From the NCBI RefSeq assembly GCF_019175385.1, contig NC_083340.1:9994336-10058335 (forward strand): a stretch of 64,000 nucleotides of DNA. The letters run 5' to 3'. The notes under the pieces were generated by a model. That model was not told where the DNA came from and made no database searches. It worked only from the letters and a program-made list of their open reading frames with translations. Both the position numbers and the translations under genes were made by a program. The stretch's first letter is position 1. Every line of letters starts with the position of its first letter. Shown piece after piece: positions 55,337-64,000 of this stretch. This DNA comes from Lycium barbarum. Lineage: Eukaryota > Streptophyta > Magnoliopsida > Solanales > Solanaceae.

Positions 55337-55921
55337 TGTTTAACCTTAAAATGGAGAACAATTAAATTTATGCGTGATGCCAAAGATATATATGGCTCAA
55401 TTCAATTCGAGATGAGATTACAAGATAAACGAATAAGTAAATAAAAGGTGAAGATCTGATCAAATATTAATGATACCTGGCCTCGGGTATCGGAACCGAG
55501 GTCGAACCCTTTTGACCGGGTGTTTACATAATGAATAATGAAGACAACCTTAGAAAATATGAATGAATTCAGATGATTCTATTGCTTTAGTACATGAATT
55601 CTCTCTTTCTTTCTCTCACGGAACCGTCTCCAATGAATGGGGGCCTCCTTTTTATATAATTGAGGAGTCCTAACCCTAGTACAATTCTAAGTAAGGAAAA
55701 GAAATCTGGTGACAGTTGTTGCCGAGATTGATGCTGAAATATCCGGCTGAGGGCGGATATTCCGGTCTTATCCTCATGGTGGTTAACCGCCTCCGTTTTA
55801 ACGCCTCATTCCGGATCGAGCTTGGAGCCTTGTCCTCGATAAGCTGGTCGTATCCTGCCCGAACATAACCATGACAACGGGAAACCGAGCATGTCCATAT
55901 CCTCGGTTTTACCTGTATACA
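55337..55921 (-). repeat. 5' LTR of the TAT element
   Basis: TGTTTAACC...CCTGTATACA on the plus strand, 585 bp. The minus-strand TATA (TTATATAAAAAGG) lies near 55649-55662. Confidence 0.9.
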
Positions 55922-56822
55922 ATGTTAACGTTGATTGCTTCGGTAACTAAGACATTTATTTAGTTCCATAGATAGAGTTACCTTTATTTCAATCATAATG
56001 ACATGATAAATGTAATATGTTGCATCGTTTTCTAGCTTTTAGGCCACACAGAAATAGTATTGTAGCGAATTACACAAGCAAGAGATGAAATCAATATATT
56101 GTATAGTGTTGGTGATAACACAATAAAAATAAATTACAATTGCAAAATAATATGAAGAAAATAAACTATCTTCAGGTTGAGGCGTGGATATCTCGCTCTC
56201 TTTAAGGATATTCAAGCCCACTGCAGCAAATCTACCGGTCTAGTAGTAATCTTTCTGACTCGTCCCCTTCAAGCCCGACCACGTCGTATAACTTAACAAA
56301 CTCTGAACAAGATGTTGAGTTCAAAGCTCCACAAAAAAGAACACCTTAATTAGAAAAACTCTCTTTTATTTTCCTCACTTTTTTAAGAACTCTCCAATGT
56401 ATTTTTTATCTCTACCCCCCAAAAGCTAAGGAAGACTTCTATTTATAGTTTAGAAATTCATCCTTGGAGTGAATTGGATGAGTAATGGGATAATAATGTA
56501 AGTAAATAATGAGAGAATTATTGCTTAGGGGTTACATGAGTTACGAATGTGGGTAAGTTAATGTGATAATGAAGAAATGAGTTACAAATAAACTTATGGC
56601 CTCATTATGCCACCAGAACGTGAGAGTAAGAAAGAGACCATTCACTGCCACTTAATGGCCACAAAAAAAAAAAAAAAAGGATTAGAATGTGAATGCAACA
56701 ACATGACGTGTGGCAATGGCATAATCCACTTTAATACAATATCATTTGATATTAAAATGCTCTAAAGGTCCACCATATTGTTATTCCTGGTAAATAATAA
56801 AATTTTGTCTAATTACCACACA

Positions 56823-56906
<84 letters not shown>

Positions 56907-56943
56907 GATATAAATATCATCATTAAAAGAAACCTTTAATTAC
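55922..56943. other. AT-rich intergenic sequence with (TA)n tract
   Basis: No gene recognised. A TA run of about 75 bp spans 56827-56902. Confidence 0.5.
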
Positions 56944-57069
56944 TTAGAACAATTTAGGGGGTGGGGGAGGACATTTATATAAACAAACACAATTAGGCCC
57001 ATACTTAGGCTTAGCAGGATCATACAAGCAAGAAGAAGCAATTAAATCATCTCCATGTAACTAAATGCA

Positions 57070-57072
<3 letters not shown>
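56944..57072 (-). pseudogene. partial 3' duplicate of the defensin-like gene
   Basis: Repeats 57158-57286 with period 214 and a few changes: same final stop, same CxC-x3-C end and Pro-rich tail, same internal TAG. It breaks off in an AT microsatellite at 57073. It has no start or signal peptide. Confidence 0.75.

Positions 57073-57116
<44 letters not shown>
57073..57116. repeat. (TA)n tract between the two defensin-like copies
   Basis: About 44 bp of TA repeats at the junction of the duplication; a similar tract lies at its left end. Confidence 0.9.
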
Positions 57117-57120
<4 letters not shown>

Positions 57121-57157
57121 CATATAAATATCATCATTAAAAGAAACCTTTAATTAC

Positions 57158-57430
57158 TTAGAACAATTTAGGGGGTGGGGGAGGACATTTATATAAACAA
57201 ACACAATTAGGCCCGTACTTAGGCTTAGCAGGATCATGCAAGCAAGAAAAACCAATTAAATCATCTCCATGTAACTAAATGCATCTATCATCACAATCAT
57301 CATCTACGATGCATTTCACAGTTGGCAGTACGTCTATGCATTGCAATTCACTAAGATAATTCCGGGCAATTGCTAAGTTGAATACGGACAGATATGCGAT
57401 TATAAGGGAGAAGACTGAAATTTTTGCCAT
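57158..57430 (-). pseudogene. defensin-like (DEFL) secreted cysteine-rich peptide gene with an internal stop
   Basis: From ATG 57430 the first 22 residues form a signal peptide (MAKISVFSLIIAYLSVFNLA, cleavage after about IA). The frame then gives eight cysteines: C31, C40, C46, C50, C63, C75, C77, C81. The spacing C-x5-C-x3-C early and C-x1-C-x3-C late is the plant defensin-like arrangement. The peptide ends in a Pro-rich tail and a stop at 57158. Codon 52, between the fourth and fifth cysteine, is TAG. Read literally, the product would be a 51-residue peptide with half the cysteines. There is no room for an intron that would remove the stop. I infer a recently inactivated DEFL gene; family members are secreted antimicrobial or signalling peptides. 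Confidence 0.75.
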
Positions 57431-57770
57431 AATTGACTATGCTTGTGCTTTTGAGTGAATAGTTCTGGCATATATGGTGCACGACTATTTGACGCGGAGT
57501 TTGATTTTTAAAACATAATTGAGGAGTGTAAATAATTTTCACCCTTTTAATTAATGTAATAATTGTGATACATAAATAGCTAGATTTTCTCCATAGTGAT
57601 TAGTGATGCTTCCAAGTGCTAAATGCTTAATATGTAATCAATTATTTTGTAAAATTGCCTCAGGATATACTAGCTACTATAAACTCTCTTTTTGTGGCGC
57701 CAATATTAAATGATTCTCCATAGAATTCATTTAAATGTGTTCAGACTTATCAAGATTATAGAGCCGTCAA
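57431..57770. other. upstream region of the defensin-like pseudogene
   Basis: TATA-like tracts on the minus strand at about 57468-57477 (CATATATG) and 57574-57582 (CTATTTATG). No other feature. Confidence 0.4.
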
Positions 57771-58530
57771 TATTAGGGCAGTTCAAAACTGAACCGTAAC
57801 GGATAATCCAACTGCAAAATTGACTTATTGGTATTGGGTTATCGGCTTAACGGTTGGTGAACGGGTTAAAATTTTATAGTTAACAGTTTAACGGTGCGGG
57901 GGCGGATTACTCAATTTTCTTATCAACTAAACCGTTAACCCTTTAAGATTATCATATTTACTATAATGTCTTATTCTTGCATTGGAAAATATCCAAGGTT
58001 ATGTTATCTTATTTGTGATTAATCCCTATTGTCAGGTTCTAATGTTAATGTTAATGTTAAAGTTGTGCTTGTATGTGCTGATTTAAGATTTGTTTCTTTT
58101 GGGCCTTCAGTAGTGTTTAACTGCTTATGAAAGGTAAGGGTGCAGTTTTAGTGGCTTCAGCCGGTACATGTATAGAAGAGAATTGAACCATATTGTTTTT
58201 AGTTTTCCCAGTACAGTAACTAAATTTTTCAAAATTTCATTTTGAAATAATCTTATAAGTAATAGAGAGTAGAGATGGTAAGTTTAAGTATGTTGCTTTT
58301 AGTTTTTCAGGCCTGTTTATATAGAAAATCGTAGCATAGGATTAATTATTGCAACACTGGCACTCTCTAAATTTAGCCGATACACCGCCCGATAATTGCA
58401 AATCTGATACCGAACCAACCGATATCTTATCGTTTGGCTAGCAGATTAGTATAGTTAAAAGCCGAAAACCGATAAGTCGAACCGTTAAGCGTAATTATCC
58501 GCCTGATCCATCTAATAAGCAGCCCTAGTC
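57771..58530. mobile_element. word-repeat element (AACCG / CGGTTAAC type), unclassified
   Basis: Both ends consist of short words on both strands (GAACCGTAACGG, TTATCGGCTTAACGG; GTCGAACCGTTAAGCG, AACCGATAAG) around an AT-rich core. Same architecture as 28835-29820 but different words. Confidence 0.5.
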
Positions 58531-59420
58531 AATATGGGCTAAGGCCCGTGGGCCGATCCAACCCAACCCATGATTTGATAGGGTTGGGCTTGAATTTTTG
58601 GAGCCCATTTAATAACGAGGCTTTTTAGCCCGACCAGAGTAAGCCCGCTGGCCTGTGGGCTTGAGAACTCGTGGGTTGGACCGGCCCGTGGGCCAAATAA
58701 GAAAATTTAATTAATTTTTTTTAAAAAAAATAGAAAGAAAGTGAAGATGTTAAGACTATTTGTCACAAGCAGATTCATATGTGCTTGATGAAAATGATGT
58801 GTTGGTGTTGCATACGCCATAAGTGTCATCATAATTTCTTTGAGGAGTTTATTTTTACTCTAACTGGATGAAATATTGTCATTTTCTTTTGTGTTTTATT
58901 GAGATATATTGGAACAAAGCTAAGTTAATATTCCTATTTAGCTAGTTGTATACTTGTATTGCTACTCATTAACTCTCTAGTTTGCTTATTAATTTCTCTA
59001 TTTGGTTCGAGTAATATCAATTATTAATATGTTAAGTGTTAACAATGTCAAAATTTATTCAGTTTCACAGAAGCTTTGGTCCTACAAGATCGTTTTCTTG
59101 TGCAGTTGTACCAAAATATTTACATAGAACAGTAGGGATTTCATATCGAAGCCATACAATCAAATCTTTACTTAAAGACAAACTTAATAAGCATTATTAG
59201 AATCATTTAATTATATATGGATTTGAGACTTGGTTAGCAAGTATTAACACCATGTAATACTTATTAAAAAAGGTGGGCTGGCCTGGCCAGGCCCACAGCC
59301 CATGTGGTGACGGATCGGGGTTGCTGTTATAAGGCCCATCAAAATGGTGGGCCAAATTCCAAAGCTCGCGTGGGCTAAGCTTGAATGGATTGGACTAGCC
59401 CTTTTTTGACAGCATCTTTT
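58531..59420. mobile_element. word-repeat element (GGCCCGTGGGCC type), unclassified
   Basis: The ends carry GGGCTAAGGCCCGTGGGCCG, GGCCGGCCC-like and AGCCCAACC-like words on both strands (58540-58700 and 59270-59405); the core is AT-rich. Third member of this architecture in the window. Confidence 0.5.
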
Positions 59421-59805
59421 TTCCTTAATTACAAAGAGTGTTGGTGGGTTTGACTAACTTTCGATAAACCTGAGTTTATTTACATCACTTGTATAATAAA
59501 TCTTATTTTTAGTCGAGATAATTAAATATAATAAATTTTAGCCACATATAATTTTTAACGAATTACAACTTAAGAGGATCAGTAACCAAAAAAAAAAAAA
59601 TCGTCACTAAATTCTTAGCTTCGACCATAATTTAGCGACTGATTTTAGTAGTTTAGCAACAATTTTTCTCTATTATTGAGCCCATCAATAATTATATTTT
59701 TGAACACTGATTTGTTTATATCAGGATGATAGATTATTCATCATTTATTATTTTGTAGAATTTTATGGCTTAAGTTTTTGGTTATATGTTATGAGTGACA
59801 ATAAA

Positions 59806-59990
59806 GGTTATGGTGCATTGGTAAGTATTTTTTCATCTTTAGCCAAAACTTTCGGGTTCAAGTCTTGTTGAATTCGGATTCGTTATTGTTAGAGAGTGTT
59901 TTATCCCTCAATGCATGAGCGAATGTAGGTAGAAGCAAGGGGGAACCCCGTCGTAAATGGAATCGCCTTTGTTAGAGAGCCCGTTAAGAG
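59806..59990 (+). mobile_element. tRNA-derived SINE head
   Basis: RNA polymerase III A box TGGTGCATTGG (59811-59821) fits TRGYNNANNGG. B box GGTTCAAGTCT (59855-59865) lies 34 bp further. The head resembles the 5' part of SINEs found in Solanaceae. The 3' part is short and diverged. Confidence 0.6.
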
Positions 59991-59993
59991 ACT

Positions 59994-60172
59994 TAGAAGT
60001 ATCATAAAGAAAGTAACAAGACTTAGATGATCATGACGTCTTTCAATCGATTCTTGCAATGGATCAAGGTAAGTGACCTTATTAGAAGTATCATAAAGAA
60101 AATAACAAGACTTAAATGATCATGACTTCTTTCAATCGATTCTTGCAATGGATCAAGGTAAGTGACCTTATT
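59994..60172. repeat. 89 bp tandem duplication
   Basis: TAGAAGTATCATAAAGAAA ... GGATCAAGGTAAGTGACCT occurs at 59994 and 60083 with few differences. Confidence 0.85.
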
Positions 60173-60254
60173 ACTAATCTCGTAGACTAATAGCTCTATC
60201 CAATGTTTACTTGCGATCTTGTGTGGAGTTTATAAAAATCTCCAACATCCTTTC

Positions 60255-60440
60255 CTTTGAAGGGTATTAATAGGAAAGAATTTAAGTTATATATGCACCA
60301 TCAATGTAAGAAATATTATACATTGCATCAAACCACCTAAAATATATTTATATATATAAAATAATTAAAAATAAAATAGATTATCTACTATAACAAGTAA
60401 ATATTTTACGGTATGAAGCCACCTAAAGTATATTTATAGA
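60255..60440. repeat. dispersed repeat, second copy of 35697-35850
   Basis: Shares GAATTTAAGTTATATATGCA, CCACCTAAAATATATTTAT and CTACTATAACAAGTAAATA in the same order with 35697-35850. Confidence 0.6.
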
Positions 60441-60563
60441 CTTTTGTTATTTTTGGATCAGAGTAATACTAAATGTGGTTATAATTAGTTAGATTTTCTC
60501 CATAATAATATTGTTTTCGTAATCCGATTACATCAGTCTAGCTATTTAAACTTGACATGTGAA

Positions 60564-60826
60564 CAGGGGCGAATTTAGGATACTAAAATATAGGTGCACC
60601 ACTAGAAAGAAAAAAAAAGGAAAAAAAGTATTAAGTGAGAACTGATCCGTAGTCCTCTAGATAAATAACTCAACATTTAACCAGCTACACCATTAGCCTT
60701 CTTATAGCATGAGTTCCAACAGTTAATATCATACCAAATTTTAAAAAAAATGTATATAAATTACCTAATTTTACAATGAGAACATGTGTTCGTGTGACCC
60801 AAATTTACTACATAAAATCGCCTCTG
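60564..60826. mobile_element. hAT-type MITE (263 bp)
   Basis: Ends CAGGGGCGAATTTAGG and, inverted, CAGAGGCGATTTTATG. Flanked by CATGTGAA and TATGTGAA, an 8 bp duplication with one change. The CAGGGGCG terminus and 8 bp duplication fit hAT MITEs. Confidence 0.7.
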
Positions 60827-61815
60827 TATGTGAACATATTCGAAGATGCAAGAGAGAAAAAAAGCAAAAACTCGAATATAATATTGACAATCTTTATCAC
60901 AAAAGATTAGCAAAACAAACACAAGTCTAATTTTAAAAAATTCCAAATTGCAGGAGGTGACCCATTAGAAAAAAATTGGATCAAAAAGTTATTTAGTAGT
61001 AGAATGTTAATCCCAACAAAATCTTCATCAATGAAAAGATTGTTGACTTGTTGCAGCGTTTTTGGAAGGGCTGGGCTAACTTTGGGTTGTTTCATGGGTT
61101 GAGTTTGGGCTACCTTTTGTCATAGGTCAAGATGAATTATGTTCAAATCAAGTAAATTTTATTTGGCATAACTTACTATGTTACATATTTATGGAACATA
61201 ACTATACTTTTTAATAATTAAGTTTAGTAGCTATAATATTATATTTTTACAACTTATAGTTACCCACTTTTCTACCAATTAATTTATCACTCCCCACACC
61301 CTTATTTTTTAGTTGCACATTTTCTCTCTCCCCCATTTTCCTAAATATACGTTTCTAACTTCCATCCCCCCTAATTTCGTGTTTTTCAAATCAGTTTCTG
61401 ATTTCTTTCACTTTCTTTTTTTACTCTGTATTAACTGCTCATTAATTTCAACCTTTTACTGCCAAAATTCAACTCTATTTCCTAAAATATGTAAGATTCT
61501 CTATTATTTTTGTGTTCTCCCTCATCATCTTTGTTTCTTTATGGGCTTTACTAAGCCACAGATTTCATCTTTCCCTGTATTCAGTGGAAGTTTAAAGTTT
61601 TTTTTTTTTTGTTTTGAGTGATCCATGTATCATTCATCCTCATGTCGTTTTAGACCACCGTCTTCTCCGGCGTGTTTCTCCGACGTGATCTGACCGGCGT
61701 CAGTTGTCTTCTCTTTTCCGGTCAGATCTGTAGCAATTGCATGGTCAAATCTGTAGCAATTACAAAGACCAGCTTATTTGAACAGAAAATATTAAAGACC
61801 AAATCATTTAACCGC

Positions 61816-62320
61816 CATGATTGTTCCTAGATGCCCTCCGCCGCCGGCCACCGGAATTTTTGAATACAGATCTGAAGTTTGTGTTATTGGACAAGAGTAA
61901 AAATGTTCATGTTCTCCAAGAGGTATTTTTTCTTTGGTGCTGTAAGGTATGTTATGGATCTTCACTAATCACTTCCATGCTAGAGTCAGTTTTCTGGTTT
62001 CGGTGATTAGTTAAGTGATTTATGTTGGTGCTCACAAAGTTCATTATGGATTTTTCATCCCTCCCGTAAGTTAGTTTCATGCTAATTAAGTTTTCTGATT
62101 TTCTATTTTTGGCTAAAACGTATTCCACCATTAGTTAATTGATTTATGTAGGCGTTTTCAGAGTTTGTTATGGAATTCCTTTTGCTCCTGACAATGAGCT
62201 TCATGACTGTTCCTAGATGCCCTCTGCCGCCGCCCACCAGAATTTTTGAATACAGATATGAAGTTTTTGTTATTGGACAAGAGTAAAAATGTTCATGTTC
62301 TCCAAGAGGTATTTTTTCTT
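61816..62320 (+). repeat. 118 bp direct duplication of an exon-like segment
   Basis: CATGATTGTTCCTAGATGCC ... GTTCATGTTCTCCAAGAGGT occurs at 61816-61933 and 62202-62320. Both copies stop just after AAGAG|GTATTTTTT, a donor-like site, but I find no family for the short reading frame. Confidence 0.6.
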
Positions 62321-64000
62321 ATTAATGACTCTATTTTCACTTCACAAGATGTGTATTTTACTTGCATTTTAAGTATATTTTTATCGTATTTTTTGATGAA
62401 CTTTAGTTAATTCCCGTTTTTTCAATTCACCAGATCTATATTTTGCATACATTTTAAGTATATTTTTGTCGTATTTTTTATTATTTCAATTAGTTTGTGT
62501 TTTTAATTGTGTTATATGTTTTTTCTACCTAATTTGTTACTTGTAAATTTATGCGATTTTGAATTTGTGTTTACTTTTTATCAAAGTATATTTTGTAGTA
62601 TATATTCAGTGTATTTGAAGTGTATTTTTACAGCATAGTCACACACTGTTGTAGTGACAACCACAGTGCATTTGACATTGATATATTTGCATTATATTTA
62701 TAGTATATTTTCAGTATATCTTGAATGTGTTGTTATTTATTGTGGTTAATTTGTTATGTTGTTATTTTTTCATGTTTTGTTAATGTAAAGTTTCAGTATA
62801 TCTTGACGCATTCTAGCTGAAATTGATGCAAAGTTTCACCGTATGAGATACGACGCAAATCGACAAGGCAACCCTGAATGCATTTATTGATAACGAGCAA
62901 CCACCAATACCCTGTCAAGGCTACCGTTGATTATGATGCAGTGATTTTAGTAGATGTTCAGGAGTAGATTTGTAGACAGAACAGTTTATGTTTTAAGTTG
63001 TTTTTTTTCCTCCAACTTTTTTTTTTGATGTATAACATCACTGTTGCGACATTATTTTTATGAAGATTTTAGAAGAAGTTTTATGTATTTTGGTAATGAT
63101 CCCGCTTGTTGTATAGTCTAATCATAGATTTGAATTCTGTTTTTATTACATTTATATTTTTCTTGTATAGTTACTGCTAAAAATTTACAAAGTGCATTTC
63201 AATATCAAGTTTGTATTTCCTACATGTTTTCACTATATTTTATTGATGAACCAGGAAGCGTTCTATGCATTTTCTCTATATATTCATGGTACACTTGAAT
63301 TCATTATTGAACCATAAAATCCATCTTTCTGTACAATATACTTCAAAAATTAAAAAACAATTTTAATACTTCTAAAATACATACAAAATACAAGTGAAAT
63401 ATATTGTAAATATATTCATTACGATTCAAATCTTACGGATCAATTAGAATACACTAAAAAATACAATCATAAAATAGATAAAATACAATGAATCAAAAGC
63501 CACCCTTAGGGATTAAAGTTTTTTTATGGAGTCAAGTTTTCCCATCTTATTAAAGTTACTAAATAATATTCAATATTAGCTTATTGCACTCAATAACTAA
63601 TATTTTTTGTAACGAACATTTTGATTTTTAATAATGTAATTTCATTGAATATTTTTAATAACGAACACAAAACCGATAGTCATAGCATCAGGAGACAATC
63701 TCAACTTGTCACTATGCAATTCAGTTGATGAACAAATCAAGCTTTGCGTGATTTATGGAACATTAAAAAGAGATTTTTTTTCAGTTATATTTTGGGAAAA
63801 AATATGAAGAGAGTTGTTGAATTCAAATTTTATGTGAATGATTAGATGTTGAATGAGATATGTGATTAGATATGGAAGAGAATGAGATTTGCGTGATTTA
63901 TGGAATATTAAAAACAGATTTCTGTTTAGTTTGAAAAAGATTTTTTTCCCCTTAAATAGAGGCATTATTTGCTCAACAGTTCCGTGTATTTAGTCTGTAT
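62321..64000. other. AT-rich sequence with short imperfect repeats
   Basis: TTTTAAGTATATTTTT recurs at about 62368 and 62450, and AGTGTATTTT-like words are frequent to 63480. No gene recognised. Confidence 0.35.

Larger units (their letters stand above)
37807..55921 (-). mobile_element. TAT-lineage Ty3/gypsy element with antisense ORFs (18.1 kb)
   Basis: LTRs at 37807-38382 and 55337-55921 and ATGTT duplications (37802-37806 and 55922-55926) define it. Orientation is minus: PBS-like GTTTGGCGCCCACCGT follows the right LTR, and a polypurine tract (GGGGGGACTATC) precedes the left one. Order on the minus strand: gag, protease, RT plus RNase H, a second archaeal-type RNase H, integrase, then a long 3' region. 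The second RNase H is the mark of the TAT lineage. On the plus strand the 3' region encodes two related antisense ORFs. Two solo LTRs (41297-43904, 44243-46573) inflate it; the original size was about 13.2 kb. LTRs differ by roughly 5-6% by eye. Confidence 0.9.

Noticed and set aside
57240..57310. an intron removing the TAG of the defensin-like gene
   Set aside because: Possible GT...AG pairs around the stop would give an intron of only about 33 bases, below the usual plant minimum.
61821..62006. 61-residue frame as a gene start
   Set aside because: The segment is a duplicated 118 bp block in non-coding surroundings with no recognised domain.
1..64000. integrated pararetrovirus sequences, often found in Solanaceae
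   Set aside because: All RT fragments seen belong to Copia or TAT-type gypsy elements with LTRs and integrase; no movement-protein or coat-type region was recognised.

Overview
The window looks like repeat-rich intergenic DNA of a dicot nuclear genome, most likely from the nightshade family (Solanaceae). I infer this from the retrotransposon types (Athila-like, Tekay/Del-like LTRs, a TAT-lineage element with an archaeal-type RNase H and antisense ORFs), the SINE types, the AT-rich background and two group IX ERF genes. The only clear host genes are two tandem AP2/ERF genes on the minus strand (20,508-21,392 and 25,634-26,368) and a broken defensin-like peptide gene (57,158-57,430, minus). Almost everything else is mobile DNA, largely nested.

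Left part (1-9,500): the 3' end of an Athila-like element (ORF, several polypurine tracts, 3' LTR 2,563-3,846) sits inside a minus-strand gypsy element of which one LTR and primer-binding site remain (3,847-6,450). The LTR of the Athila-like element carries eight CGCGATCGCG palindromes spaced in helical-turn multiples just upstream of its TATA box. A ~260 bp tandem repeat, a Stowaway MITE and a Helitron-like terminus follow.

Second part (9,695-19,900): a hAT transposase pseudogene (minus) is cut by a 7.9 kb Mutator-like element with a perfect 9 bp target duplication. That element carries a multi-exon plant mobile domain (PMD, MAIN-like) pseudogene, which is itself cut by a 2.4 kb solo LTR with a 5 bp target duplication. 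This gives three nested levels with readable order.

Third part (20,446-35,385): a segmental tandem duplication carries the two ERF genes. The upstream region of copy A took a 0.7 kb solo LTR. That of copy B took an 8 kb Copia element, which in turn received a Tourist MITE inserted into its own kind and another solo LTR. Copy B has lost its conserved C-terminus through a frameshift. A shortened tRNA-Leu lies in both leaders.

Fourth part (37,807-55,921): one 18.1 kb TAT-lineage gypsy element on the minus strand, with 5 bp target duplications. Its gag-pro-pol is decayed; the protease and integrase each lost a catalytic residue. On the plus strand it carries two related antisense ORFs, each behind its own TATA box; the second is broken by two solo LTRs.

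Right part (55,922-64,000): the defensin-like pseudogene with a partial duplicate, several non-autonomous repeats (word-repeat elements, a SINE head, a hAT MITE), and AT-rich sequence without recognisable genes.
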